Source of the DNA: Arenicola marina
Lineage: Eukaryota > Annelida > Polychaeta > Arenicolidae
Direction: 5' to 3'
Assembly: GCA_964019135.1 (NCBI GenBank)
Contig: OZ025250.1
Location: 54,063,357 to 54,127,356, forward strand
DNA length: 64,000 nt
The position numbers and the translations under genes were made by a program. Shown piece by piece: positions 31,668-43,218 of this stretch (within the stretch, counting starts at the first letter, position 1; every line of letters starts with the position of its first letter). Under the pieces are notes generated by a model that was not told the origin of the DNA, did no database searches, and saw nothing but the letters and a program-made list of their open reading frames with translations.

Positions 31668-34600
31668 TCAGCGCCGGATTTCACATTGCCACTCGCACTT
31701 CTTGTTGGATAACCGCGCCTGGCGCCACAACGACCGCCGGATCACAGGTGGGATCTCGGCGGTCGGGTCTGGTGTCAGCAAGCTAGCTTGCACAGGCGCC
31801 GGATCGACCACAGGTGGGATCTCGGCGACTGGAGTGGGCAAGCTAGCTTGCTCAGGCGCTCTCTCTTGCGTAGGAGGGATGGCGGCGGGCCGGCGAGAAG
31901 GGGGCAGCAGTTGTCTGCTTCCCTCAACGTCGAAACCCGCAAGCTCTGCAAACCAGATATAAGTCTAGCTTAAGTTGTTAAAGCCGAAAATAGAAAGGAA
32001 CATACTCTTGTTATATCTAAATGAAGACATTAAAAAAACACTGTACTAGTCAAAATTATTTTTTGCATGGTCTTTGCTTAACGAGAATTAACACCCACCG
32101 CCCTCTGCCGCAACAAGGTCCTCCTCAGTGACTGGTTGGCCTTCCCAAATTTTCTGAATATAATTTGACGTCCTGGAAGCCCTGGCCCAGCGCTGGCTGT
32201 CGTTATAGTTCTTTTGGGCGGTCCGAGACGAATGACACATGTGCTCCGCGAGCTGGTTCATTTCGAAGCCCGCCACGACTCCGATCTAAAAAGAGAAATT
32301 GGGATGAAAAACATAACAGAAGTGATATAAACACTGGCAGGTCTCGTCGATACTATCTGATTAACCTTTTATGATTTGGTACACGCAAGGTTTTTATTAA
32401 TAACACCAATCAAAATGAACTACTTACGATCGTGACGGCTCCGTGTCTGAGGGTATTGTTAGTGACCCTGAGGTCTACCCCAGCCCTTGCCATGTCCGTG
32501 GCGAGGATGCCGGCCACCCGGTTGTTGGTGAGCGGGTCGTCGTCCTTCGTAACGAAGACGAAGGACCACCGCTCACACCGCATAAGGAGGTGTGCCTTGG
32601 CCGGGAGATAGGCGCACATCTCCCTATGGGTACCTTCATCTACGCCCATCACCAGCTGCCCTCCCTCGCTTGTCTTGTGGTGATGGATCTACAAGAAACA
32701 GTTAAAAAAGAATCGAATGGTTATTCATTACATCTTCAACATAATAACAATAATAATACCCCAATAGACTAACATGAAATACTTCTTTGTATTGTTACCA
32801 TAAACTTTTATAGAATGCTTATCATATGGCTGTCAATGACTTTTCTGAAATACATCAACAATATGAATTCACTATTTTGTAGCGTAGCATATGTGACAAA
32901 CATAATTCTCACCGTGTACAACACTCGCCCGCGTGAGACGTGGCTCTCAAGCACCATGTGGTGCTTAAGCTCGCGCATGGCGCCGGCTCGGCTGGCGTTG
33001 TAGGTTGAAAGTTTAAGCATGAGGTAGTTCCTCATTCGATGGAAATCATCGAATGAGGTACCCGGTCCTTCACTCACGGCGGCCAGCCTGGCCCTATCCG
33101 ACGCCAGGTAAGTTTGCCAGTGGGCCGGCGTCATTGTACTACCCTCTGTTCAAAAGAGATACGTCAAAAATGGCACATAAACATTGTACTAAGGCTCTTG
33201 CAATATAAAACATGAAACATGATGCCCCATATGACTTTAAATTCAAATGAGGCCAAATAAACGGCCAGTGAGGTCAACTGAGATTATTTCAGTCAACTGG
33301 CGTGAAATATTACGTAATTGCGGTAATGTGGGGTGAAAGGAAATATACTAAAGTTATGTATATAAAACTGTAAACCAAAAACGTCCTTCTTTTAATCTTA
33401 CCGGCCCGCTTCTGCGCCGACCTGGCGCTTTCTTCGGCGCCTGCCGCTTGAGAGACGAGGCCCAAAGGGATATTGACGCTTCGAGCCGCTCGCATTTGAG
33501 CTTTGCGCTTCCCGCAACTTTGATGAAAGCTGCAAAAAATTGTAGTCTCAAATTTGATGTCCTATCTATGCATTTCTGGTAACTAATAATGGTCTGGTAA
33601 AAATAATGTACAACTTAAAGATCTAAAAACATGACTGCCTTTCCATATACCAAAAACATTCCAATAAGGTCATAAAAGAGGTAACTTGTCTGTCTTTAAC
33701 GAATCATGGACCAATGAAAATTAATGCTTACTGCTTGAGGATGAAAAGATAATTTCTCATCGTTTTTGCGGTCCGGTTTCCCTCTTGAAGGTAGCCCTCG
33801 ATGTATTCGGATTCTATCAGTGCTGATGCATTTGGGAGCTGTCCCAAGGTGTCAATTCCGCATTTGGCGAACAGTCGCCCCATCTCGGCACCGTTGTGCC
33901 GAGCCTTGTCGGCCGGCACCATGCCCCCGGATCTGCGTGTTCTCCACGCTATGAAGGCATTGACGGCCTTAAAGCAAATGAAACATGGCTAAAATTATGA
34001 TATAATGATAAGGTGAATGGTTAATGCGCGAGTCTAAACCTAACCGTCTTTCACAAATCATATTGTGTTACAAATGGTATGTTACACATATCATCAGTGG
34101 TATATGGAGCTTACTTCCTGAACTGTTGTAGAGGGCCCCACTTGCGTCATCTCGTCCTCGTCCTCGTCCTCGTCAGGGAGGGGCGCGGGTGCCGACTCCC
34201 AAGGGGGGCGCGGGTGCCGTTTCCAGGGGTGGCGCGGGTTCAGCCGCCAGGAGGGGCGCGGGTGCCGGTTCCAGGGGGGCTCGGGTGACGCATCCATGGG
34301 TGGCGCGGGTGCAGTGGCCAGGAGGGGCGCGGGTTCCGGCGCCAGGGGGGGTTCGGGTGCCGGTTTGGCGGGCCGCAAAATGGGCACAGGCTGCCTCGCA
34401 TTCAAGAGCGCCCAATACTCGGCCGAACGGGCCTTGACCTTATGGTTTCTGTTGAAAAATCAATAAATAGAAGAACAGTTCTATAGCATAACACGTGGCA
34501 CAAGACAAGCACAACAGTATGATTTTATGTTTAGTCGCGTAATCCATTATTACTCTTCCCATCGAATCATTTGTGATATAATATACCTCATGTATATACA

Positions 34601-35625
34601 AATATATATACAAACATGAATACAACTTTATTTACCGCAGCAGGTGCTTGTCGATTCTTGCCGACACAAACGTACATCCCTCTACGGGACAGGAACTCGG
34701 TCGGTGTTCGTCCACCAAGCCGCCGAGCGCGGGTGGCCGGCGACTCGCTGCCGCCTCGATTGCCGCAGAAGACGCCTGGTGAATTTGCCGCATGTGGCGG
34801 GTCAAGTAGCGAACTTGTTTTCGACAAATGGGGCATTCTTTTGGGGCCCGATTCTTCCTCTTCTTGGCCTGCAGAAAATACCAATAGCTTAGTTATAACA
34901 AAATACTGGTATGAGCACACGACCATAGCATGGGGTCATTATCTTGGCACATTAGACGTCATAGGAATCAATATATTTCCAAATAAAGACCACGGTATCG
35001 TACCTTTTTGACGGGGGGCCCCCCGGTCTCGGCCACCAGGCCCTCCGAAGAGCCCTCTGCTTCTGTGAAAGGTGGAAAATATAGCATAGAGACACATAGC
35101 AAGATCATATATCAATACGTGGATGTAAATAAGTAAGTTAACGTTGCTTAATAAGTTTGCACATGACGTATAATCGGGTATACTAAAGAGCCTCTATGCA
35201 ACATACCTTGGTCTGCACTCTGATGCGCCCGAGCTTGCATCAGGGCAGTCCTCCGCTTCTTCTCTTCTTGCTAAAACATACAGATTATCATAATTTTAGC
35301 GCATCTGAGAATAATGGTTTGTGTTAGCATTATAAATTGAGCGCGTTATAAACGTATACCTTTTACAACATATTGTAAATGCATGATAAGTAATTGCATA
35401 GTACCAAACAAAAATACTAACCTTCCTTCTTGCACCGGGCAGCAGGCTACCCAATTACGTAGTCGTTAAGCATGACCCATTCATTAAAGTTTAATTGCCC
35501 CTCTTCAAAACCTGGCTACCATAACATCCTGATAAAAACATAATTTCAGTCAAATATATATTACGTACCCGATAGGGTTGACGGCGGGGCGTCGGCGGAA
35601 CATATTCGGTGTCCTCACCGAGTGA
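31668..35625 (-). CDS. Intron-rich tyrosine recombinase with two N-terminal C2H2 zinc fingers (11 exons traced)
   Basis: Exons: 35569-35625, 35207-35270, 35004-35062, 34636-34868, 34115-34448, 33732-33967, 33402-33529, 32913-33145, 32428-32688, 32099-32285, 31668-31945. All introns are GT-AG and reading-frame phase is conserved through all ten junctions, giving about 689 residues with stop TGA at 31668. A basic stretch VKKAKKRKNR precedes finger 1 (C72, C75, H85, H90) and finger 2 (C120, C125, H135, H140, the last pair rebuilt across an intron). A Pro-rich acidic linker follows, then a core-binding domain (about 250-345), then catalytic R423 (SRAGAMREL), K453 (IHHHKTSEGG), R529 (NNTLRHGAV; Asn where His is usual), H553 and Y562 (MCHSSRTAQKNY). 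The tail is Pro/Gln-rich. YR enzymes exchange DNA strands through a covalent Tyr link; Crypton transposons encode such enzymes, DIRS-type elements also need RT, and none is seen here. The first exon is unassigned. The gene could be transposon-derived or domesticated. Confidence 0.82.
34160..34380 (-). repeat. Degenerate ~33-bp repeat within the Pro-rich exon
   Basis: The word ggcgcgggtgccg/ggcgcgggttc recurs about every 30-36 bases inside exon 34115-34448, encoding repeated PAP-type segments (APAPPWE, PEPAPLL). Two alternative frames are also open because the repeat is GC-rich, but only one agrees with both flanking splice phases. Confidence 0.8.
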
Positions 35626-36485
35626 CTAAGAAGATTTAAGCATGCAACCATGAAAAACAGTACTTAAAGGCGAAGGGCACAATAAGGATAGAGGTGGGAG
35701 GGGGCGGCACTCTTAATATAACACAGACACAGTATGCGATCGACAAACAAACTTTGAATTAAAATGTAATAAATAAATAAGGGGGGTAGGGGCACCCCTC
35801 GATGTCGGAGGACACTATTTCTTTGCGTATGCCTTTGTATTATTATACGAAGTGAAAGACAAGTTACCTAGCTATTGGTATATAATAACCACCTTTGTGC
35901 TCCATATTAACCGTGGATGGGGCAAAACATGGCAAAAGTGCGTGCCAAAAAAACTCTAAATGGCCCAGTTTTAGGGGGGTAGGGTCACAGACAACCCACT
36001 CGTGCTTCAAATAATGTGTGGATCGACCATAATAAGACACGATATGTACCAGTAATACCTTAGGTATGCATTCCTATACAATACATTACGCTTATTATAA
36101 AACCAGACACACTACGGGTACATGTATGTGCCTCAAAACGGGGTTAGAACTCACTTTTCCGTGAATGCTTGTATCTTCATAAATATTGAAATCAGATAAG
36201 AAGGTAATATATATTATTGATCGGGATGACAGGGGCTATCTGATCCTATGAATCAAAGGCTAATTAAAATTACTCGCTAAACCGGAAGTACCGGAATTAT
36301 GACCACGTGGCAATGTTTTTTTGGGTCAGTACGCCGAAAATAAAGGTGTAGGCCCCAAATGTTTACTTGAACCATGTACACTACACGCAGAACTATGATC
36401 TATTAACTTTTCATATATGCATCTATTAAATGAAACGTGGTGCAGGCATAATAACAACGCAATAGTAGCGAGTAGATTTCTACCG
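35626..36485. other. Upstream flank of the YR gene; no first exon recognised
   Basis: An upstream exon must exist because exon 35569-35625 starts at an acceptor (ttcttag), but no ATG-bearing exon with a matching phase 0 donor could be chosen. 35690-35960 is G-rich/AT-rich with ggggggtaggg words at 35781 and 35975. Confidence 0.35.
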
Positions 36486-36494
36486 GGGTAAGGG

Positions 36495-36715
36495 TTGCGA
36501 TACCCAAAGCCCCACTTTAGGCACCCAAAGCCCCACAATTTTCGGGCACAATTGGGGCTCGGGGTGACCAAGCACCGAAAGCCCCACTTTAGTCACCCAA
36601 AGCCCCACTTTAGTCACCCAAAGCCCCATTTTAGGCACCCAAAGCCCCATTTTAGGCACACCAAGCCCCACAAGTTAACAAAATTTTAGACTAGGTGATT
36701 AAAGTCACCGAAAGC
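36495..36715. repeat. Tandem 19-20-bp repeat of cacccaaagccccacttta
   Basis: About nine imperfect units of ccaaagccccacttta(g)(t/g)ca. The core cacccaaagcccca is the same motif that is dispersed singly over 36-57 kb. Confidence 0.9.
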
Positions 36716-37244
36716 CCCACTTGACAAAAAGTTTTAGATAGATATTATTTTATATTGGTGTGGATTTTACTGCTATGGTCCTATTATTTGACAGCATTGT
36801 ATAGAGCATGCAACTCGACCTAAAACGATTTTTTGTGCCTACTTTTTACACTAGTCTTGCTCTAACCCTTTTAACTTATGTTTCTAGTCCAAGTTTGGTG
36901 TGAGCAGGGATTAAATATATAACTAGGATTCATCATTAGCATTACCCAAGCATTAAGTTACGTTACTTTCTGCTTACTATTTGTCATAAATTAGGAAGAA
37001 AGCTTAGGCGGGCAATTTTAGTGTGTTTTCTGGTAGCATGTTTAAGTACAAAGTTTATGGACAAACAATGGGACCTTGAAAATAAAAATAATACCAGTGT
37101 GTGGTCATAGAGCCCGACAATCTATCTGTACAGTCAATTCGGGCCACAATGTCATTTTTAGGCGAAAAATTATTTTTTAAGGAAAGACTAAAAAAATTGG
37201 GTAAATTAGGGTTTGGGCTAGCAAAGCAAACATTTAAATGTCAT

Positions 37245-37465
37245 TTGGACCATGTGGAAACCCCGTAAGACCATATGGATACGACGTCAGACCGTGTGGA
37301 AACCACGTGAGACCATTTGACACTTGGTTTCATGTGGAAAACTTCTGCTTCCATGTTGGACCATGTGGTACCATATGTAGCCATGTGAAGCCGCGTGGGC
37401 TCATGTGAGACCATGCGGAGCCATGTGGAATCATGTGTACTATGTGGAACCATGTGGAGCCACCT
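37245..37465. repeat. Irregular catgtgg repeat
   Basis: The words accatgtggaa, accatgtgga and gccatgtgga occur about fifteen times in 220 bases at irregular spacing. The 70-codon minus-strand ORF across it is a by-product. Confidence 0.8.
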
Positions 37466-37719
37466 GTTTGAGTTTAGTGAGCAACGTCACTGCAGGTCCC
37501 ACTTGATTTAAACAAAAAAAACATCTGCATTATGTCTTATTTGTGTGAATTTAGCTACAACGGTCCTATTTCGTCACAGTATTGGATAAAACATGATACT
37601 CTACATTAAAACCAGTTAGAACCATGTGGGGTATAATCAGTAAGCTCCTGTGTTGTAAATTTTCTTATTAGTTTTTCATGCATCTTCATAACGTTTGGAA
37701 CCCTACATTTTTCAGAAAA

Positions 37720-38225
37720 TGGCTAGGGTTAGGGTTAGCACCTTGTCACCCAAAGCCCCAATTTTGGCCCAACTGTTGGGATATACCCCTTCGGATATTA
37801 AATGTGTTTGATCGGCCTTTTAAAGGGCCTTACTTGGTACTTTTGTATTCCAGAATATGCCCCGACACCTGGTGTAGGCAAACTTATATGAGTGACGCAA
37901 AAAATAGTTCTTTTTGACATGGCTCCCTTTGTGTTCAAACCAAAATATAAGAAAAAAGTGATACTTTCACTTTATTTCGGTTATATTAAAAAATATTTCT
38001 GTATAATACCGTAGTAAAGCTGTTTTTCTCATATATTTAGCATTTATCCCAATGTTATTCGGCTAATTTAGCCCGTGACGGCGATTGGTTTGGTCCCACA
38101 GCTAACCCTGTTTATGTCACCCAAGCCCCGCTATTGTGCCCACGTGTTGTGGCATACCCATCTTTATGAAAATTGTTTGTATGGCATAATACAAAGTCGG
38201 TGCGCTTAGCATATGGCTAAAAAAT
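37720..38225. repeat. Dispersed repeat A, copy 1 (second copy 44750-45250)
   Basis: Starts with gggttagggttagcaccttg, then cacccaaagccccaattttg, then the stretch ctgttgggatatacccct through gttctttttgacatggc. The same order reappears at 44757-44955 with few changes. The later segment gtatggcataatacaaagtc is at 38178 and again at 45190. An extra partial copy of the start is at 44133-44200. Confidence 0.9.
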
Positions 38226-38242
38226 ATGCCCAATTGACAAGA

Positions 38243-38812
38243 CATACTTGTAGAACTCGTCAAGGGCTATCCGTAGACACTAAATACGCCACTCTAGGTC
38301 TATTTTAAAGGGTCTATTTACGCGGCCGGCACAACTCTGGTGAACAATCCCAGTTTTTTTCAGAAGAGTCAACTGACGGGGTGTGGTTACAATTTCGTGC
38401 GTATCTCGCAAAATAATGACCTCAAGGCCAACCATAAGACATCAAAAGAAAGCCCTGGCCCTGCTCTACCAGATTAAATAATAATCAAAGGACCGGCTTT
38501 TGTATCAAGGGCCCAAATAGTTTTTAAAATTTCCATAAAAAATGCATTACTTCACCATTGAGCCATGCATGCACCTTTCACCACAGGGCCTTTGAATCAA
38601 AGGGCAGCCCTTGATTCAAGGGCCAGCGCTTAGAATGTTAGACAGACTTGTAGAACTCGTCAAGGGCTATCCGTAGACACTAAATACGCCACTCTTAGGT
38701 CTATTTTAAAGGGTCTATTTACGCGGCCGGCACAATTCTGGGATAAAATCCCAGTTTTTTTCAGAAGAGTCAACTGAGGGGGTGGGGTTACACTTTCGTG
38801 CGTATCTCGCAC
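38243..38812. repeat. Local duplication of a ~168-bp segment
   Basis: acttgtagaactcgtcaagg through cagaagagtcaactga and the following gtgcgtatctcgca is present at about 38246-38411 and again at 38647-38811. A ggccc-rich stretch with 'ttgattcaaggg' lies between. Confidence 0.9.
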
Positions 38813-38912
38813 GAAAGGTTTAGGGTTAGGTCAAGAAAGAGGTCATATGTCATTAAGCATCTCAATTGAAGTCAAGTCAGGTCATCGTACCATAAGACAG
38901 GAATTAAGAACG

Positions 38913-39235
38913 CCAAGTCTTTATATATATATATATATATATATTTATTTAGCGTGACGGAACATAGCGTATCTAAAATAAATAAATAAATAAAGGCCTA
39001 GGGCGCGTATCTATCTAAAATAAATAAATAAATAAAAGGCTAGGGGCGCGTATCTGTCTAAAATAAATAAATAAGTAAATGGCTAGGGCGCGTATCTATC
39101 TAAAATAAATAAATAAAGGGCTAGGGGCGCGTATCTATCTAAAATAAATAAATTAATAAAGGGCTAGGGCGCGTATCTATATAAAATAAATAAATAAATA
39201 AAGGGCTAGGGGCGCGTATCTATCATCTGTGGTAG
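38913..39235. repeat. (AT)n microsatellite and ~45-bp taaataaa minisatellite
   Basis: 38914-38944 is (at)n. From 38970, about six units of gctaggggcgcgtatctatc plus taaaataaataaataaa repeat with length variation in the (taaa)n part. Confidence 0.9.
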
Positions 39236-39515
39236 TCATCTTTGTGTGTCCATCTAATTCACTTCATAGCCAAACTTATTCGATTACTCTGTGGTATTCA
39301 TATTTGTGTGTCCATCTAATTCAGTTCATAGCCAAACTTATTCGATTCATCTGTGGTAGTCATATTTGTGTGTCCATCTACTTCAGTTCATAGCCAAACC
39401 TACTCTATTCATCTGTGATAGTTAATCTGTAGTAGTTATGTTTGTGTGTTCATCTAATTCAATTCATAACTAAACTTATGATTCGATTCATCTGTGGTAG
39501 TTATCGTTTTGTGTT
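39225..39515. repeat. ~65-bp tandem repeat, about 4 units
   Basis: catctgtggtagtcatcttt, then gtgtgtccatctaattcagt, then tcatagccaaacttattcga recurs from 39228, 39290, 39350 and, less well, 39425 and 39487. Confidence 0.9.
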
Positions 39516-39529
39516 CATATAATTCCATT

Positions 39530-40395
39530 TTTTTTTTCCCTTTACCCCAAAATTTAGGGGTAAGGGAAAAATGTTGTACAATATTTTGACTTAGGCATTG
39601 GTCTTTATAGAACTCCCCATGGGCAATGCTTTTCTAATATACTTCAGTTGTCAGATGTAAATATTTGACCTTCAAAATTAACTTTTAAAAATTGTAATGC
39701 ATTTCTAGCGGGGCTTGGGTGACACGAAAATGGGGGTTAATTTTTTTTATGGATAAATGGCTACATGTTTGGCAAAATGTGGAACTGAACGAAATGACAG
39801 TATATTTTATTTATCGGCATGCGAAGGGCTATAATATGACATGCCTAACTTTTTTTCTTTTTTTTTTTTTTTTTTTCCCTTTACCCCCAAATTTAGGGGT
39901 AAGGGAAAAATGTTGTACAATATTTTGACTTAGGCATTGGTCTTTATAGAACTCCCCATGGGCAATGCTTTTCTAATATACTTCAGTTGTCAGATGTAAA
40001 TATTTGACCTTCAAAATTAACTTTTAAAAATTGTAATGCATTTCTAGCGGGGCTTGGGTGACACGAAAATGGGGGTTAATTATTTTTTTTTATAAATGGC
40101 TACATGTTTGGCAAAATGTGGAACTGAACGAGAAGACAGTATGTTTTATTAATCGGCATGCGAAGGGCTATAATATGACATGCCTAACTTTTTTCTTTTT
40201 CTTTTTTTTTTTTCCTTACCCCAAAATTTAGGGGTAAGGGAAAAATATTTTGACTTAGGCATTAGTCTTTATAGAACTCGCCATGGGCAATGTTTTTCTA
40301 ATATACTTCAGTTGTCAGATGTAAATATTTGACCTTCAAAATTAACTTTAAAAAATTATAATTAAATTCTACCGGGACTTGGGTGACGCAAAATT
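39530..40395. repeat. Three tandem copies of a ~340-bp unit
   Basis: Each copy starts with a poly-T run and ccctttaccccaaaatttag, contains cttaggcattggtctttata and ends with tctagcggggcttgggtgac. Starts are near 39530, 39870 and 40205. Every unit contains one copy of the ggggcttgggtgac motif, the last one diverged. The short hydrophobic ORF at 39719-39928 is repeat-derived. Confidence 0.92.
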
Positions 40396-40745
40396 TCGTT
40401 TTTATAGACAAGCTCTGACAACCTCTGATATATTACCAGAGTTTATATATACAGATAAATTACTGGCATAAGTAACTAGACGAGAATAATATGTACAATC
40501 AGTTCAAGAATATAACACCAGGGTTCATATATACAAATAATTTATTGGCATACGTTATAAATAAATACATAAGTTACTAGACAAGACTAACATGTACAAC
40601 CAGTTTAAGAATATAAGACCAGGGGTTTATAAATACAAATAAGTTATTGGCATACCTTGTACATAAATACATAAATTACTAAACCATACTAATATTTACA
40701 ACCAGTCAGTGTTGATATATACAAATAAGTTAATGAAATAAGCTA
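40396..40745. repeat. ~85-bp degenerate tandem repeat
   Basis: The pattern gtttatatatacaaataa-ttattggcata-ataaatacataa-ttacta-ac-a-actaa-atgtacaa repeats about four times from 40438 to 40745. Confidence 0.75.
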
Positions 40746-40760
40746 TAAATAAATACATTA

Positions 40761-42386
40761 TCACACCGGGCGACCGCGCCAAAACGAGCGTATCGCGTCA
40801 TACAATTGTTTCATCGTGTGCCTATCACACGCCAGAGCCTGTCTCAGACTCTCGTCCTTAGCCACCGTTTCTCTTATTAGACGGGTGTTAACCGATTTCA
40901 TTTGAATATTGGCATTGAATGCCCTGGCGAGTTCGTTTCGCAAGTGGGCACTAAAGGTGCGGCGTCCGTGTGGCGTAGGCTGCTGGACGTCTGGCATCAG
41001 GAAGGCCGAGCGGTGAGCATGCCGGTGCGTCCACCTGCCACGGCACGTCCACCGGGCCCGGCTGCCTCGCCAGGTGCAGCGGGACCATCTGCCCCATGAC
41101 GTCGCTCGCGGCAGGAGGCCCGAGCCGGACGTCCTCCTCCTCTGAGATGGCCAGCGGGCCCGGCTGCCTCGCCAGGTGCAGCGGGACCAGCTGCCTAATG
41201 ACGTCGCTCGCGGCAGGAGGGCCGAGCCGGACGTCCTCCTCCTCTGAAACGTCCACCGGACCAGGCTGGCTCGCCACGTGGTAGGTTTCCAGCTGCCCGG
41301 TGACGTTCTCCGTTCTAGAACCACCGCGCAAAACACTGAGTGGGACGTCATCCTCGTCCACCAGGGATGGAGCCGTGTCGCATGTCGCCAGCGCCAGCGC
41401 CAACAACGAGTTGTTAATTTCCTCGTTGTTATAGCCCTTGAGGCGGCGTCCTGATAAAAAAGCAATGTTCGTTATTTCAACACGACTTATTTGTTCGCAA
41501 GCTAATATTTACTTTTAGGTGACATTCATTGCACTGTTTTAGTGCCGTTTTTATTTGTTCTATCTTTATCTCATCACACAATATGAGTTATTACCATTTC
41601 AGGCACATTAATTGTTCATGCTATCATTCTGGGGAAGCAAATTTATTTCACATACCTAGATCGTAAATGACGAGCTCCGTCCAGCGCACGAGCTGGACAG
41701 GAGTCATCCCTGAGGGGGCTTGCGGCAAGAGAAGCTCCATTGCCTCCGTGACGTCTACGACGCCCTCCTCGTCCAGAACGGACACGTAGTTGGTAATATG
41801 GTCGCCGGCAAGTCCACCAATAACGGAGGGTGTCATTCGATACTGCTTGGCCTGCTCGGCCCACACATGCAGGAGGCCGGCGTCCTGCATTCTGGCCAAT
41901 GCCATCTCAAGCGAATGACCTTGAAAATATTAATTTTGTTATTGGACAAAGCACACTAAAAGAAATCATTTACAATACACCACTTACATAGATTGCTAAA
42001 TGATTATAAATGTCATAACATGCTTGTTATATGTAATCCCAACTTTATAATGTATATACCGATCCTGACGGATCAAAGCGGCATATATCGGCTAGATGGC
42101 TGAAAAAGAATCAGAGGCCTGAGTCTTATATCCTATGCGTAGTTACCTACTGAGGTAGACCACCCCTTAACAACACGGGCGCCGCCCGGCCAACCTGAAA
42201 CGTGTGACTCCCGTATATGAGAGTTATCGGGCGCCGAGGCAGGCATGTATATATCAACACAAAAAGGAGGGCATGTCATGAGGAATGAACCGTTAATTCA
42301 CTGAAGAAAAGACATAGATGATATGTCATCTACTTACTATTTCCAGCATCCATGTCCATCTTGTTCTTCGGGGTGATGCGTCTCAT
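40761..42386 (-). pseudogene. YR-associated gene lacking its recombinase domain (3 exons)
   Basis: Exon 1 is 42338-42386, starting at ATG 42386 (MRRITPKNKMDMDAGN). Exon 2 is 41656-41919, phase 1/1, and encodes the same domain as the exon at 31.2-31.5 kb (MALARMQDAGLLHVW ... WTELVIYDLG). Exon 3 runs from 41450 leftward. It begins with GRRLKGYNNEEINN and contains three acidic repeats of about 90 bp (core SEEEDVRLGPPAASDV). The frame must then shift near 41000 to reach an alpha-helical C-terminus (from RRTFSAHLRNELARAFN to AIRSFWRGRPV) that resembles the C-terminus of the YR gene at 57.4 kb. No R, K or Y catalytic motif exists, so this is a non-autonomous or decayed relative. The N-terminal RRITPK peptide is also encoded at the start of the 57-60 kb gene. 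Confidence 0.65.
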
Positions 42387-43218
42387 TCAAATGTGGGTCC
42401 TTCGGGGTGATGGTTCAATTCAAGTCACTTGAATTAATGCCGACCTTACACCGGAGCAGCTCTTATATGACGATCCCGATAGAGCACGGACTTCCCATTG
42501 CATGGGGTCTTTAGCCAATCCCGTGCTGGAAATCTGGCGGTCAATGGCCGGGAATCCCGACGGTATAGTAGGACAGACATGTAGCTGACGGTGCCGCACT
42601 TCCCATTGGATTGGGTCTTTAGCCAATCCCGTCCTGGAAATCTGTGTGGCCGGGAATTCCACGGTATAGTAGGAGAGGGAAAGTCTTAATTATAAATATC
42701 CTCAACTAATCGGCACCTGGTCCCTGCCTGATACAATGGGGTTTGTCCCAGGAATATTAGGGTGCGAGGATGAAACGCAATATATGTGTCTCAAGTCGTC
42801 GCTGACCCCACATTGACCGATAATCACCTGTATTCACCGGTAGTCACCTTTAACCCCCCCCCCTAGAAGTGTGGAGGGGTGGAGGGGGGGGGGGGCGAGT
42901 TCAGCCGGGGTTCATGGGAACGGGTAGCAAGAGACAGACCATACTTTTTTCATAGGGTGTGATGTATGTCTTTGAAGTTTTGGCTGACCCCACATTGACC
43001 GGTAATCACCTGGCCTACTATTCTAGGAGGCTTCTAGCGATGCCCGGATTTACGACGTCCTGGAAGCAGCTGTGGGCCGTCGGTGTAGGGGGTCGAGGGG
43101 GGTGAGGGGTGGTGGGGGGGGGGGGGCTCGTTTATAGGGTTGGGCATGGTGAAGGGGAGCGAGGTCAGCCGGGGTTCATGACAACGGGTAGCAACGGGTA
43201 GCAACGGGTAGCAAAAAA
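42387..43218 (-). promoter_or_regulatory. 5' flank of YR-type element, shared with 59860-60540
   Basis: Directly upstream of the start codon, this region matches 59860-60540 over most of its length. Shared blocks include gccgaccttacaccggagca, gggtctttagccaatcccgt, ctgaccccacattgaccg (twice) and ttctaggaggcttctagcga, and both end in repeated agcaacgggt. Here a 108-bp segment containing ctttagccaatcccgt is tandemly duplicated (42509 and 42617), while the other copy has it once. It probably holds the promoter and one terminus of the mobile unit. The boundaries to host DNA are near 43218 and 60535. Confidence 0.75.

Noticed and set aside
31630-31973. Plus-strand ORFs over 31.6-31.97 kb
   Set aside because: Antisense to the last exon of the zinc-finger YR gene, whose frame is fixed by splice phase.
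38815-38835. Telomere or chromosome end
   Set aside because: TTAGGG tracts here are only one to three units long and lie inside dispersed repeats, so they do not mark a chromosome terminus.
40761-41465. Reading the full 234-codon minus ORF as one protein
   Set aside because: Only its C-terminal third looks like protein. The rest is an Arg/Trp/Ser-rich out-of-frame reading of the acidic repeats, whose correct frame agrees with the upstream splice phase.
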